From the NCBI RefSeq assembly GCF_029542625.1, contig NZ_CP120733.1, positions 1,116,001 through 1,180,000 on the forward strand: DNA of 64,000 nucleotides, written 5' to 3'. This DNA comes from Tepidibacter hydrothermalis (lineage in GTDB: Bacteria; Bacillota; Clostridia; Peptostreptococcales; Peptostreptococcaceae). The translations under genes were made by a program, and so were the position numbers. Under the pieces are notes generated by a model that was not told the origin of the DNA, searched no databases, and saw only the letters and a program-made list of their open reading frames with translations. Shown here piece after piece: positions 23,083 through 33,233 of the stretch (positions are counted from its first letter, which is position 1; each line of letters begins with the position of its first letter).

Positions 23083-25725
23083 TTGAATAAAAAACTTGTT
23101 ATAATAGATGGAAACTCTTTGATGAATAGAGCTTTTTATGCTTTGCCAGATCTTATGAATAAAGAAGGATTACATACTAATGCAATATATGGATTTACTA
23201 CTATGCTATTTAAGATAATAGACGAATATAATCCAACTCATATGAGTGTAGCATTTGACCTTAAGGCACCTACGTTTAGACACAAGCAGTATGAAAATTA
23301 TAAAGCTGGAAGAAAAAAAATGCCTGATGAATTAAGAGTTCAGGTAGAACCATTGAAGGAACTTTTAGATGCATTCAAGATAAACAGACTTGAAATGGAA
23401 GGTTTTGAAGCTGATGATATAATTGGAACAGTATCTAAAATTGCAGAAGAAGATAATTTTGAGGTTATTATAGTTACTGGAGATAAGGATGCTATACAAC
23501 TTGCATCTAATAAAACTAAGATACTTATAACTAAAAAAGGTATAACAGAACTTGAAATATATGACTATGATGAAGTTTTAAAAAGATATGAGCTAACTCC
23601 AGATCAATTTATAGATCTTAAAGGGCTTATGGGGGATAAGTCTGACAATATACCAGGAGTACCTGGAATAGGAGAAAAAACTGGAATTAAACTTTTAAAA
23701 GAATTTGAAACGATTGAAAATTTAGTTCAAAATACAGACAAGCTAAAGGGAAGTGTGAAAAAGAAGATAGAGGAAAATATAGATACGGCTCTTATGAGTA
23801 AGCGTCTTGCCACAATAGTAAGAGATATGCCTGTTGATATAGATATAGATGAATTAAAGCTTGAAAATTATGATGAACAAAAGATAATAAAGCTTTTTAA
23901 TACATTTGGATTTAATAGTTTAATTAAAAGAATAAGCATGAACAAAGAGGTTGTAGAAGAGAAAGATATAAAGTCTGTATTGATAAATAATGATAATATA
24001 GATTTTGTTATAGATGAAATAAAGAAGAAGAAATATATGTACTTAAAAACTGTTACAAAAAAAGGAAACATATTAGATAAAAACATAATATATATGTTCA
24101 TAGGTTTAGAGCAAGATAAAGTATATTATATAAATGAAGAAATATGTATATTAAAATTAAAAGATGTATTAGAATCAGAAGAGATAGAAAAATACGGTTA
24201 TAAATTAAAAGAAGAATATATTGCCCTTAGAAGTTATGATATAGATATCAAAAATATGAAGTTTGATATTGTAATAGGAGAATACTTAATAGATGCTACA
24301 AGTTCTAATTACTTACATGATAATTTAGCAGCTAAATATATGGGTAAAAATATAAATAGTGAAGAAGAACTTTTAGGAAAAGGAAAGAAGGCCAAAAAAT
24401 TTGAAGAATTAGAAGAAGATGTTTTGGTTAAATATTTTAATAATCTAATTGAGGTTGTTATAGGTATAAAAAATGAGATGGAAAAAACCATAGATGAATA
24501 TGAAATGCAAGAACTTTTTTATGATATAGAAATGCCACTTATTGAAGTTTTAGGATATATGGAGTATGAAGGATTCAAGGTTGATATTGAAAAGCTAGAA
24601 CAGCTTAAGGAAGAATATTCAACTATAATTAAGAATTTAGAAGACAATATATATGAGATGGCTGGAGAAGAATTCAATATAAATTCACCTAAGCAGTTAG
24701 GGGTTATACTATTTGAAAAATTAGAACTTCCTATAATTAAAAAAACTAAGACTGGATACTCAACTAACGCGGAGGTTCTTGAAAAGTTAAGACCTGAACA
24801 TGAGATAATCGATAAGATTTCTGAATATAGACAAATTGTTAAGTTACAATCTACTTATGTTGATGGACTTTTGAATATTATAAATAATAAGAGTAAGAGG
24901 ATTCATTCATCTTTTAATCAAACTATAACAACTACTGGAAGAATATCATCTACTGAGCCTAATCTTCAAAATATTCCTGTAAGGCTTGAAATGGGAAGAA
25001 ATTTAAGAAAGGTATTCATACCTAGTGAAGGATATAGCTTAGTTGATGCAGATTATTCTCAAATAGAACTTAGAGTACTTGCTCATATAAGTGATGATGA
25101 GAACTTAATAAAAGCATTTGAAAGTGGGGAAGATATTCATACAAGTACAGCATCAAAGGTATTTGATGTTGATATAAAAGATGTTGATAGTGAGATGAGA
25201 AGTGCTGCAAAGGCTGTTAACTTTGGGATAGTATACGGAATTAGTGATTTCGGGTTATCTAAAAACTTAAATATACCAGCTAAAAAAGCTAAAGAGTATA
25301 TAGATAATTACTTTGATAAATATCCTAATATAAAAAAATATATGGATGATATAGTAGAAAAGGCTAAGAGTGATGGGTATGTAAGTACTGTTCTTAACAG
25401 AAGAAGATATATTCCAGAGATAAACTCTAAGAACTTTATAGTTAAAAACTTAGGAAAAAGATTGGCTATGAACACTCCTATACAGGGAAGTGCTGCTGAT
25501 GTTATAAAGATTGCCATGGTAAATGTATATAAAAAACTTAAAGAAGAGAATTTAAAATCAAAGCTTATTTTACAAGTACATGATGAACTTATAATAGAAG
25601 CTTTAGAAGATGAAATAGATGAAGTTGAGAAGATCTTGAAAAATGAAATGGAAAATGCTGTGAATATGAAGGTTAGACTTAGTATAGACCTTAATACAGG
25701 AAAATCATGGTATGAAACGAAGTAG
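23083..25725 (+). CDS. polA: DNA polymerase I
   Basis: The enzyme has 880 residues from TTG 23083 (MNKKLVIIDGNSLMNRAF); GGAG lies ten bases upstream, while the GTG at 23074 is too close to it. Domains are the 5'-3' exonuclease (1-290, GFEADDIIGTVSK, GLMGDKSDNIPGVPGIGEKT), a middle domain that lacks the DxE metal ligands of an active 3'-5' proofreading exonuclease, and the polymerase (motif A VDADYSQIELRVLAH, O-helix RSAAKAVNFGIVYGISDFG, motif C VHDELIIEA). It acts in Okazaki-fragment processing and repair. It starts an operon-like run with coaE nine bases downstream. Confidence 0.97.
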   Translation: MNKKLVIIDGNSLMNRAFYALPDLMNKEGLHTNAIYGFTTMLFKIIDEYNPTHMSVAFDLKAPTFRHKQYENYKAGRKKMPDELRVQVEPLKELLDAFKINRLEMEGFEADDIIGTVSKIAEEDNFEVIIVTGDKDAIQLASNKTKILITKKGITELEIYDYDEVLKRYELTPDQFIDLKGLMGDKSDNIPGVPGIGEKTGIKLLKEFETIENLVQNTDKLKGSVKKKIEENIDTALMSKRLATIVRDMPVDIDIDELKLENYDEQKIIKLFNTFGFNSLIKRISMNKEVVEEKDIKSVLINNDNIDFVIDEIKKKKYMYLKTVTKKGNILDKNIIYMFIGLEQDKVYYINEEICILKLKDVLESEEIEKYGYKLKEEYIALRSYDIDIKNMKFDIVIGEYLIDATSSNYLHDNLAAKYMGKNINSEEELLGKGKKAKKFEELEEDVLVKYFNNLIEVVIGIKNEMEKTIDEYEMQELFYDIEMPLIEVLGYMEYEGFKVDIEKLEQLKEEYSTIIKNLEDNIYEMAGEEFNINSPKQLGVILFEKLELPIIKKTKTGYSTNAEVLEKLRPEHEIIDKISEYRQIVKLQSTYVDGLLNIINNKSKRIHSSFNQTITTTGRISSTEPNLQNIPVRLEMGRNLRKVFIPSEGYSLVDADYSQIELRVLAHISDDENLIKAFESGEDIHTSTASKVFDVDIKDVDSEMRSAAKAVNFGIVYGISDFGLSKNLNIPAKKAKEYIDNYFDKYPNIKKYMDDIVEKAKSDGYVSTVLNRRRYIPEINSKNFIVKNLGKRLAMNTPIQGSAADVIKIAMVNVYKKLKEENLKSKLILQVHDELIIEALEDEIDEVEKILKNEMENAVNMKVRLSIDLNTGKSWYETK

Positions 25726-25733
25726 GTGAGAAT

Positions 25734-26336
25734 ATGATAGTAATAGGTCTTACAGGGTCAATAGGAAGTGGAAAAAGTACAGTTTCTAATATTTTAAAGA
25801 AAAAGAATATAAACATAATAGATGCAGATGAAATTTCAAGAAAAATATTTGATAATAAAAAAGATCTTGATGTGCTTGTAGAATATTTTGGAAGTGAGAT
25901 ACTTGATTCTGATAATATGTTAGATAGAAAAAAATTAGGAAGTATTGTTTTCTCCGATGAAAATAAGCTTGAAAAACTAAATTCTATAACTCATCCTATA
26001 ATAATTAACAACATAAAAGTCAATATAGACAAATTTAATAAACAAGGTGAAAAAATTGTGATATTAGATGCGCCTCTTTTAATAGAGGCAAATCTATTAA
26101 ATTTAGTCGATATGGTACTTCTTGTTACATGCAATGAAAATATACAGATTAAAAGAATCGTAAAAAGAGATAATATAAGCAAAGAGGATGCTACTTTAAG
26201 AATTAGATCACAGATGAGTGTGGAAGATAAGAAAAAATATGCTGATTATATAATCGATAATTCATATGATCAGGATAAACTTGAAGCGGATGTAGAAAAA
26301 TTTTGTGATTATGTGGAGGAAACGTATCTTGATTAA
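25734..26336 (+). CDS. coaE: Dephospho-CoA kinase
   Basis: The protein has 200 residues. The P-loop GLTGSIGSGKST lies at 5-16, then IIDADEISRKIF, LLIEANLLNLVDMVLLVTC and KRDNISKEDA in the lid region. It catalyses the last step of coenzyme A synthesis. It follows polA by eight bases and overlaps the start of the lytic transglycosylase gene by eight bases, so the block is translationally coupled. The polA-coaE order is common in Firmicutes. Confidence 0.95.
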   Translation: MIVIGLTGSIGSGKSTVSNILKKKNINIIDADEISRKIFDNKKDLDVLVEYFGSEILDSDNMLDRKKLGSIVFSDENKLEKLNSITHPIIINNIKVNIDKFNKQGEKIVILDAPLLIEANLLNLVDMVLLVTCNENIQIKRIVKRDNISKEDATLRIRSQMSVEDKKKYADYIIDNSYDQDKLEADVEKFCDYVEETYLD

Positions 26337-26868
26337 AAAGAAGTATTTTATTATTTGCGCTATTATACTTATTGCGGGTTTGACATTTGGAGTGAATAGA
26401 TGTTTAAAAATAGTATATCCCACACATTATGAAGAGTATGTAATGAAATATTCTAAGGAATACGATATAGATCCATATTTGGTATTTTCTATAATGAAGG
26501 TTGAAAGTAAATTTTTTCCTTATGCTGAGTCTAATAGAGAGGCTAGGGGCCTTATGCAAATATCAAATATTACTCAGTTATGGGCTGAGGATGAACTTCA
26601 AATGGGAGATATAAATATATTTAATCCAGAGACTAATATTCAAATAGGATGTTGGTATATAAGTAAGCTATTTAAGCAATTCGATGATAAAGACTTAGTA
26701 ATAGCGGCGTATAATGGTGGATCTGGAAATGTAGACAAATGGCTAAAGGATCAAAGGTATAGTAGAAATGGAATAAACTTAGATACAATACCTTTTAAAG
26801 AGACTAGCGATTATGTGAACAAGGTAAATAAATATTATAAAAGATATAAAGCTATTTACGAGAAATGA
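26329..26868 (+). CDS. Membrane-anchored lytic transglycosylase (SLT domain)
   Basis: A TTG start at 26329 with tggagg nine bases upstream gives 179 residues; upstream ATGs in frame lie within coaE. The N-terminal membrane anchor (YFIICAIILIAGLTFGV) is followed by an SLT/goose-lysozyme fold: YDIDPYLVFSIMKVESKFFP with the catalytic Glu, ARGLMQIS, and AYNGGSGNVDKWL. It cleaves peptidoglycan glycan strands. It overlaps coaE and is followed at once by the lipoprotein gene. Confidence 0.9.
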   Translation: MIKKKYFIICAIILIAGLTFGVNRCLKIVYPTHYEEYVMKYSKEYDIDPYLVFSIMKVESKFFPYAESNREARGLMQISNITQLWAEDELQMGDINIFNPETNIQIGCWYISKLFKQFDDKDLVIAAYNGGSGNVDKWLKDQRYSRNGINLDTIPFKETSDYVNKVNKYYKRYKAIYEK

Positions 26869-26879
26869 GGAAAAAACTA

Positions 26880-28421
26880 ATGAAAAAAGTTAAAATTATT
26901 TTTCTTTTAATTATGGTTGTATTTCTCTTTGGATGTAGCAAAGATAATGTTAATATAGATGCTGAGTTAGAAAAAGCTATATTGCAAGAGGAAGACTTAA
27001 GCCCTAAGAGTGGTGGAAAAGTAAATATTTCTGTTGTCGAATTTAAAACATTGAACCCACTTTTAAATAATGAAAAATCCTTAGATCAAGCTCTTAAATT
27101 GGTGTATGACAGTCTATTTGTGGTAGATGAAAATTATAATATAAAGCCAAAGCTTGTTGATAAGTATACTCTTTCGCAAGATGGAATGAGCTTAAGTATA
27201 AATTTAAAAGATAATATACTTTGGCATGATGGAACAAGTTTAACAAGTCAAGATGTTCAATTTACAATAAATCTATTGAAAACACTAGATAAAAGTACTT
27301 ATAAATCTCTTGTTGAGAATGTATCTAGGGTGGAGGTTTTATCTGATACTAGCTTTAATATAGTATTTAAAGATTCATATTCTTTTTCTTTAGAAAATTT
27401 TATATTTCCAATACTTCCAAAGAATAGACTTGCTGGTTTGAGTAATGAGGACATGACTCTTTATTCAAACAATTTAATAGGATCTGGAATGTATAAAATA
27501 GATAAATATGAAAAAAGAAAGTATATAGATTTAGTAAGAAATGAAGATTACTATGATAAGAAACCTTATATAGATAAGGTAAGACTAGTTATAGTACCTG
27601 ATAAAGAAGCACAAGAGAGTATGATTATATCTCTTGAAACTGATATTTGTAAAATAGATAAGATAATAAGTGGGGAGTTTCCTGCTAAGCGATTTGATAT
27701 AAATAATTACACAGGAAATGAATACGAATTTGTAGCTTTGAATTTCGATAATCAATATATACAAGATATAAATTTTAGAAAAGCATTATTGTACAGTATA
27801 GATAGAAAAAAAATATTAAAGGATGTTTATTTGAATAACGGAGATTTAGTGGAATTCCCATTAAATAAAAAATCAAAATACTACAATAAAGAATTAGAAA
27901 CTGTTAAATACGATGTAGATAAAGCTAAGAAATATTTGAGTAAGATAAATTTAGACGAAGTTCAGTTTAGAGTTGTTGTAAATCAAGAAAATTTTGAAAG
28001 ACTAAAAGAAGCTTATTTAATAAAAACTTCATTGTCAGATGTAGGAATTGATGCACAAATAATAGAACTTTCTGGAGAAGAACTTACAAATGCTATTAAC
28101 AATAAGGACTATGATTTAGCACTTTTAGGGTGGACACTTCCTATTGTTCCTGACCCTAGGTTTAATTTCTACAATGATTTTACAAATTATAATGATGATA
28201 ATGTAAATATATTGATTCAAAAGCTTATAAGTTCTAATAGCGAATCTGAAAGAATACAAAACTATAATGAACTAGAAAAATATGTTAGCAAGAACATCCC
28301 GTTTATAAGTCTGTTGGTTAAGGATAAAAACTTAGTTTTAAATAATAAAATCAAAGGAAAGCTGGATTCAAATGAATTTAATATATATAATGGTTTTGAA
28401 AACATATATGTAAGTGAATAG
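26880..28421 (+). CDS. Peptide ABC transporter substrate-binding lipoprotein (family 5)
   Basis: The protein has 513 residues from ATG 26880 (gagga eight bases upstream). The signal peptide KIIFLLIMVVFLFGC ends in a lipobox Cys. The SBP_bac_5 body has YDSLFVVDENYNIKPKLVDK, the LKDNILWHDGTSLTSQDVQF motif, and RKALLYSIDRKKI. It binds oligopeptides or a similar ligand outside the membrane. No permease genes adjoin, so it must share a transporter or act as a sensor. Its place in the polA-coaE-slt run is the same as in other Peptostreptococcaceae, as far as I recall. Confidence 0.88.
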   Translation: MKKVKIIFLLIMVVFLFGCSKDNVNIDAELEKAILQEEDLSPKSGGKVNISVVEFKTLNPLLNNEKSLDQALKLVYDSLFVVDENYNIKPKLVDKYTLSQDGMSLSINLKDNILWHDGTSLTSQDVQFTINLLKTLDKSTYKSLVENVSRVEVLSDTSFNIVFKDSYSFSLENFIFPILPKNRLAGLSNEDMTLYSNNLIGSGMYKIDKYEKRKYIDLVRNEDYYDKKPYIDKVRLVIVPDKEAQESMIISLETDICKIDKIISGEFPAKRFDINNYTGNEYEFVALNFDNQYIQDINFRKALLYSIDRKKILKDVYLNNGDLVEFPLNKKSKYYNKELETVKYDVDKAKKYLSKINLDEVQFRVVVNQENFERLKEAYLIKTSLSDVGIDAQIIELSGEELTNAINNKDYDLALLGWTLPIVPDPRFNFYNDFTNYNDDNVNILIQKLISSNSESERIQNYNELEKYVSKNIPFISLLVKDKNLVLNNKIKGKLDSNEFNIYNGFENIYVSE

Positions 28422-28430
28422 AAAAAGTTA

Positions 28431-28459
28431 TTGACTTATATATACAGAACAATTAGAAT
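28431..28459 (+). promoter_or_regulatory. SigA promoter of the tRNA-Leu(GAG) gene
   Basis: TTGACT (28431-28436), 17 bases, TAGAAT (28454-28459), about 18 bases ahead of the tRNA. Confidence 0.6.
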
Positions 28460-28477
28460 ATTATTAAGATTGAGTAT

Positions 28478-28563
28478 GCGGATGTGGTGGAATCGGCAGA
28501 CACGCTATCTTGAGGGGGTAGTGAGCTACGCTCGTATGGGTTCAAGTCCCGTCATCCGCACCA
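28478..28563 (+). tRNA. tRNA-Leu (anticodon GAG)
   Basis: Acceptor GCGGATG pairs with CATCCGC, A73 and CCA are encoded. The anticodon stem CTATC/GGTAG encloses TTGAGGG, anticodon GAG (codons CUC/CUU). The long variable arm (GAGC TAC GCTC) is the class II form expected for Leu. The T arm is ATGGG TTCAAGT CCCGT. Confidence 0.95.
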
Positions 28564-28570
28564 GTTATGT

Positions 28571-28599
28571 AAAGACCTGACGGTCTTTTTTTATTTTTT
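28571..28599 (+). terminator. Terminator after tRNA-Leu
   Basis: AAAGACC TGAC GGTCTTTTTTT. Confidence 0.85.
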
Positions 28600-28757
28600 G
28601 AAGAAATTTAATATCGTGATTTAAGGATATTCTAAAAATATGTAGTATATAAATTTATGAAAAATAATTACATAAATAAAATTATAGATAGGAGTATATA
28701 ATTTTATTTGAAATTATTTTCGAAATCAACATTATAAAGAGTGAAAAATGAAAAAAA

Positions 28758-28786
28758 TTGTATAAACAAGAAATATTTAGTATAAT
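28758..28786 (+). promoter_or_regulatory. SigA-like promoter upstream of the chemoreceptor
   Basis: TTGTAT (28758-28763), 17 bases, TATAAT (28781-28786). The leader to the ATG at 28912 is about 120 bases. I see no further structure in this gap. Confidence 0.5.
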
Positions 28787-28911
28787 TAATTCTGGAAAAG
28801 TTCGTTTTATATAATATTATATATTTTGTTAAAAATTTAAAAGATACAAATAGGCATTAATCAAAAAATGAATTAATAGGAAATGAAAAAAATTCGAGGG
28901 AAGGTTAAATT

Positions 28912-31014
28912 ATGTTTAAATTTAAAAAATTAAAGAGTAAAATAATAGCATATATAGGAATATTTGTACTTATTTCCTTGTGCATAACAAGTGGCATACT
29001 ATATTCTCAAACTAGCAAACTGATGACTGGAGCTGCTTATGAAAATACAAAAGAAACAGCTTATAATTATAGCAATTTTGTGGAAGGAGAATTAAACAAT
29101 ACTGTGAGTATTGCTGAAAATTTGAGCAATATATTAAAAGTAATGAAAGAATCGGGCTCTACAGACAGGAGTTTTTTAAATAATATCTTAAAAGAAACTC
29201 TAGAGAAAAATGAAGATTTTATAGCGGTATGGACATGTTGGGAGCCTAACAAGTTTGATGGTAAAGATAAGGAGTATGTTAATTCAATAGATAGTGATTA
29301 TACGGGAAGAGTAATACCTTATTGGTACAGAAATGAAGGTTCTATTAAAGTAGAAGCTTTAAAAGAATATGATATACAGTCGGGAGGGGATTTTGACCTG
29401 ATTCCTAAAGATACTAAATCTGAATATATAATGGATCCTTATTGGTATGAATTTGGAAATAAAAAAGAGCTTATGATATCTTTAGGTGTACCAATTGAGA
29501 TAAATGGAGAGGTATTAGGTGTATTGGGTATTGATATGAGTCTTGAATCCTTTCAGCAACAAGTAAAGGATATAAAGCCATATGGAACTGGATATGTATC
29601 TATTATAGCTAATAATGGTACTTATGTAGCTCATAAAAAAGATGATAATCTCGGTAAGGATATTGGAAATACAAATGAAAGAAAAGAGATAAAGGAATTC
29701 ATAAAAGAAGGAAAAGAACATAGCTTAAATTTAGTATCTAATTCATTAAAAAAGGAAGTACATAGAATATATGTACCTATAGAAATAGGAAATACTTCTA
29801 CACCTTGGTCTTTTTCAGTTAGTATTCCTGTGGAAGCTATAGTGAAAGATGTAAAAAAAATGAGAAATATATCTATAGTAACAACTATAGTATCTATGAT
29901 ATTGTTAATTCTTATTATAAATATGATATCTGATAAAATTTCAAAACCTATATTAGATACAACAGAAATGCTTAAGGAGGTTGCTCAAGGTGAGGGAGAT
30001 CTAACCAAAAGGTTAAAAGTAGTTACAGAAGATGAAGTAGGAGAGTTGGCAAAATGGTTTAATATATTTATAGAAAATGTAAATATTATAATTGCAAGAG
30101 TTAAGGAAAGTGCAGAATTGATGGCATCTTCTTCGGCAGAAATTGGAACGGTAATGGATGAATCTGCTCGTGGAATTGAACAAATGGCTATAGGTGTTAC
30201 TTCTATATCGGACTCTATTCAAGGGAATGCAAGTATAGTAGAAGAAACTACAGCGAGTATAGAAGAAATGGCAAGCTCTTCAAATGTTATTTCAGAGGAA
30301 GCGGAAGGTACGTTTAATAAAAGTAAAGAAATTTTAAAATTATCTAATGAAGGAGCAAAGGAGATAGACGAGGTAGTAAAAACTATTAATGAGGTAGAAA
30401 AATCTACTGGTTTAGTATATGAATCTATTTTAGATTTAAATGAATCATCTAAGGAAATTGGAGATATAATTTCTATAATAACAGGAATATCTGAACAAAC
30501 AAATTTATTAGCTTTAAATGCAGCTATAGAAGCAGCTAGGGCTGGAGAACATGGGAAAGGATTTGCAGTAGTAGCGGAGGAAGTTAGAAAGTTAGCAGAA
30601 GAAAGTAAAGTGTCTGCTTATAAAATAGAGGAATTAATAGATGATATTCAATCTAAATCACAAAGAGCGGATAAGTCTATAAAGGAAGGAACTACTTTAG
30701 TTAAGGTTGGTGTAGATAAGGCAACTAAAATAAATGACAAATTTGATGATATATTAAATGCTATATATGATATTACTAACACAATAGAAGTGGTATCTAG
30801 ATCATCTCAAAATCAAGCTGGTATATCACAAGATATGACTAGTGCTATGAATGAAATATCTAGTACTACTAATGAGAATGCTAGCGAAGTACAGCAGATA
30901 AATGCAGTAATAGAAGAACAGGTAAGTTCTTTTGAAGAGATAAGTGCTAGTGTAGACAATTTAAGTAATGTAGCACAGGAATTAAAAAATCATACAGATA
31001 GATTTAAAGTATAG
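28912..31014 (+). CDS. Methyl-accepting chemotaxis protein (dCache sensor)
   Basis: The protein has 700 residues. TM1 lies near residues 11-30 ([18 protein letters not shown]). A large extracellular dCache_1-type sensor follows ([28 protein letters not shown]), then TM2 near 322-341, a HAMP linker and the cytoplasmic signalling domain with the hairpin tip [20 protein letters not shown]. The WEP..FDGKD pattern is typical of dCache sensors for small molecules such as amino acids, but the ligand is not predictable. No chemotaxis operon is adjacent; CheW at 14266 is the nearest partner. A terminator follows. Confidence 0.94.
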   Translation: MFKFKKLKSKIIAYIGIFVLISLCITSGILYSQTSKLMTGAAYENTKETAYNYSNFVEGELNNTVSIAENLSNILKVMKESGSTDRSFLNNILKETLEKNEDFIAVWTCWEPNKFDGKDKEYVNSIDSDYTGRVIPYWYRNEGSIKVEALKEYDIQSGGDFDLIPKDTKSEYIMDPYWYEFGNKKELMISLGVPIEINGEVLGVLGIDMSLESFQQQVKDIKPYGTGYVSIIANNGTYVAHKKDDNLGKDIGNTNERKEIKEFIKEGKEHSLNLVSNSLKKEVHRIYVPIEIGNTSTPWSFSVSIPVEAIVKDVKKMRNISIVTTIVSMILLILIINMISDKISKPILDTTEMLKEVAQGEGDLTKRLKVVTEDEVGELAKWFNIFIENVNIIIARVKESAELMASSSAEIGTVMDESARGIEQMAIGVTSISDSIQGNASIVEETTASIEEMASSSNVISEEAEGTFNKSKEILKLSNEGAKEIDEVVKTINEVEKSTGLVYESILDLNESSKEIGDIISIITGISEQTNLLALNAAIEAARAGEHGKGFAVVAEEVRKLAEESKVSAYKIEELIDDIQSKSQRADKSIKEGTTLVKVGVDKATKINDKFDDILNAIYDITNTIEVVSRSSQNQAGISQDMTSAMNEISSTTNENASEVQQINAVIEEQVSSFEEISASVDNLSNVAQELKNHTDRFKV

Positions 31015-31029
31015 ATAAGAAAAATACAT

Positions 31030-31068
31030 AAAAAGACTCCACTTTAAATAAAGTGGAGTCTCTTTTTA
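31030..31068. terminator. Bidirectional terminator
   Basis: AAAAAGACTCCACTTT AAAT AAAGTGGAGTCTCTTTTT, between the convergent chemoreceptor and DUF1540 genes. Confidence 0.9.
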
Positions 31069-31233
31069 TTATTTTTCTTTTTCGAAACTTCCGCAATCTG
31101 TGCACTCTGGACATGTAGCTTCACTTTTGTGTTTTACAACTTCTATATGAGTTAGAGTACAATTGTTCATAGTTTTAGCATGATGTCTACATTCAGTAAC
31201 AGTACATCCTATATTATGGTTTCCTTGATTCAT
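31069..31233 (-). CDS. DUF1540 domain Cys-rich small protein
   Basis: The protein has 54 residues from ATG 31233 behind AGGAGGTG. The core IGCTVTECRHHAKTMNNCTL followed by HIEV matches DUF1540, a roughly 40-residue module with four conserved Cys/His positions found in clostridia. A second Cys cluster (TCPECTDCGSF) at the C-terminus gives seven cysteines in all and looks like a metal knuckle. The function is unknown. It is monocistronic. Confidence 0.85.
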   Translation of the reverse strand: MNQGNHNIGCTVTECRHHAKTMNNCTLTHIEVVKHKSEATCPECTDCGSFEKEK

Positions 31234-31385
31234 TATAACACCTCCTAAAGTCTAATAATAGTATTAGCTTTTTTAAGAGATTAATAGCAAGAATTATTCA
31301 CATATAAAAGATATATTTTCCTGGGAAATACAAAAAATCGCACAGTTCATCTTTATGTAAGAAATTACAACATTAAAATGTCATT

Positions 31386-31826
31386 CTATTGTATTAATGA
31401 TTCGCAAAGATCCATAAAGTTTTTTTCAAACAATTCGTTATCTGATTTGGTTCTTTTTTTAGCGCTTTTAATTCTTTTTCTAGCCTTTCTAGCTTTTTGA
31501 GACAAATGTCTTTGAAGAAGTAGTATATCTATATTGTCATCAGTATAAATAAGTCCGTTTTGATTTATAACATGGGCTTTTTTTGCTAGTACCATGGCAG
31601 CAAGTCCATAGTCTTGAGTAATAATTACATCTCCTTCTTCAACTGAATTTACCAAAGCCATATCTACAGAGTCTTTTCCCTGACCTACAGTAACGATTTT
31701 TGAATAATCATCATGTAGAACATGACTTGTGTCTATAAACATCAGTACAGCTATATTGAAGTGCTTAGCGACTTTAATTATTATATCTTTAACAGGACAA
31801 GCATCTGCATCAACAAGAATTCTCAT
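31386..31826 (-). CDS. YaiI/YqxD family protein (UPF0178)
   Basis: The protein has 146 residues. The N-terminus MRILVDADACPVKDIIIKVA and VTVGQGKDSVDMALVNSVEEGDV match the UPF0178 family, a PIN-like fold with conserved acidic residues (DADACPV, DSVD, TQDYGLA). Nuclease activity is suggested by fold but not established. The C-terminus is very basic (KARKARKRIKSAKKRTK), consistent with nucleic-acid binding. The length is normal. A degraded repeat copy lies upstream. Confidence 0.88.
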   Translation of the reverse strand: MRILVDADACPVKDIIIKVAKHFNIAVLMFIDTSHVLHDDYSKIVTVGQGKDSVDMALVNSVEEGDVIITQDYGLAAMVLAKKAHVINQNGLIYTDDNIDILLLQRHLSQKARKARKRIKSAKKRTKSDNELFEKNFMDLCESLIQ

Positions 31827-31854
31827 AAGTTACTCCTTTGTATAATGTTATATT

Positions 31855-31919
31855 ATAAAGCAAAAATTAATTGTGATTGAGCCTTTGCTCTAACTGAATT
31901 TTTGACTTTCAGATAAATT
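31855..31919 (+). repeat. Internally deleted copy of the MITE-like repeat
   Basis: It starts ATAAAGCAAAAATTAATT, continues into CTAACTGAATTTTTG and jumps to CTTTCAGATAAAT, the two ends of the longer copies without their middle. Confidence 0.5.
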
Positions 31920-31991
31920 ATATCGTATAGATAACTTAATTGATATACTAAACATATAATATCAACAATAATATTATGCTTAAGATGAAAA

Positions 31992-32044
31992 TAAAGCTTA
32001 TTGGAATAACGCTACAAAGTAGGGGATATTTCAATAAGCTTTTT
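31992..32044 (-). terminator. Hairpin downstream of splB
   Basis: AAAGCTTATTGGAATA and ATATTTCAATAAGCTTT form a long stem with a loop of about 19 bases; on the minus strand T-rich sequence follows. Confidence 0.6.
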
Positions 32045-32057
32045 GAATTTCTAATTA

Positions 32058-33065
32058 TTAAGTAAAATACTCTATAGTAGAGTTTTTAAAATTGTCGTAT
32101 ATAAGCTTTGATATATATTCTTTTATCTCACTACTTTTTTCTTTAGGGTATACATATTTGAATTTTCCATAAGGTCCCCATTTTAGTTGTCTATTTTCTT
32201 CATTTAGATCGAGTTTTGTCTTTGGAAATCTGGTAAGTATTAAATCTTTTGCAGTGCGTGTGAATCTATGCTGTATAAGCTCAAAAGTTATAGGTTCACT
32301 GTAGTCTTTGAGCTCTTCTTTGAGTCTTAATATTAATTCTTTGTACTCTTCTTTCCAATTATCATAAATAATTATTGGCGCTATTATAAATCCCAGAGGA
32401 TAATTACTTGAAGCTATTTTTTTAGAAGCTATTATTCTTTCTTCAAAGCTTGATGTGCTATGCTCAAAGTTATTTATAACATACCTTGTATTTATACTGA
32501 ATCTGAATTTAGTATGATTGTTGTGGTCTATATTTAAAAAAGAATCTACATTATTGTATTTAGTTATAACTCTGAGTCTTCCATTTTTTGATTTTGAAAA
32601 AAATTCGATGCATTTTTTAAGATTTCCAGTCAAGTGTTCAAGTGCAACAGGATCAGTTATACTTCCGCATTCAAACGTCGTAATATCCGAATTTTTATCT
32701 ATGTGATCACTAATTACATCTAATATCTCGTCTATATTTACAAATACTTTCATAAAGGGCTTTTCGCCTTGAGTAGTTTGAAGATAACAGTACTCACAGT
32801 GGCCTGGACAAGAACTTGATAGAGAAAACTGATAGTCAGCAGAAGGTTTACAAGGTCTCAACTTTTTTTGTTTGTTAACTGTAAGATATATAGTTTTTTT
32901 AGATTTTGAATAGTTTTCTAATGGACTTTTACCTTCTATTACAACTCTTCTAGATTTTTCTATAGGCACATTTAATTCTGTAAGATGATTAATAGCAATC
33001 TTACCTACATCGTAGTTTAGTACCCTAGGATCTATAAATGCTTTATCTGGTATAAAATTTTTCAT
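32058..33065 (-). CDS. splB: Spore photoproduct lyase (radical SAM)
   Basis: The enzyme has 335 residues. It reverses 5-thyminyl-5,6-dihydrothymine lesions in UV-irradiated spore DNA during germination. The radical SAM cluster motif CX3CX2C is Cys86, Cys90, Cys93 (SCPGHCEYCYLQ). In Bacillus a Cys in FEASC donates the hydrogen atom; here the aligned segment is FECGSITDP, with Ser at that place and Cys133 two residues earlier. Cys72 (RPCKPSADYQF) is another candidate donor, as discussed for clostridial enzymes. The gene is probably forespore-expressed, but I could not pick a clear SigG promoter. Confidence 0.92.
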   Translation of the reverse strand: MKNFIPDKAFIDPRVLNYDVGKIAINHLTELNVPIEKSRRVVIEGKSPLENYSKSKKTIYLTVNKQKKLRPCKPSADYQFSLSSSCPGHCEYCYLQTTQGEKPFMKVFVNIDEILDVISDHIDKNSDITTFECGSITDPVALEHLTGNLKKCIEFFSKSKNGRLRVITKYNNVDSFLNIDHNNHTKFRFSINTRYVINNFEHSTSSFEERIIASKKIASSNYPLGFIIAPIIIYDNWKEEYKELILRLKEELKDYSEPITFELIQHRFTRTAKDLILTRFPKTKLDLNEENRQLKWGPYGKFKYVYPKEKSSEIKEYISKLIYDNFKNSTIEYFT

Positions 33066-33233
33066 ATCTTCACCTCTTAGTTAGTGTTTCAAAGTAATGC
33101 TAGATTTATTCAGATTGAAAATTGTATAATTTCTTTAAAAATTAAAATTTTATGTAAAATTCAAATTATAAAAATGTTATAATAATATAGAGTTGTTTTG
33201 TTAATACATACTAGTAAAAGAAGGTGATTTTTA

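Noticed and set aside
23083-25725. Loss of the proofreading residues in PolA as an anomaly
   Set aside because: An inactive 3'-5' exonuclease domain is common in Pol I of Gram-positive bacteria.
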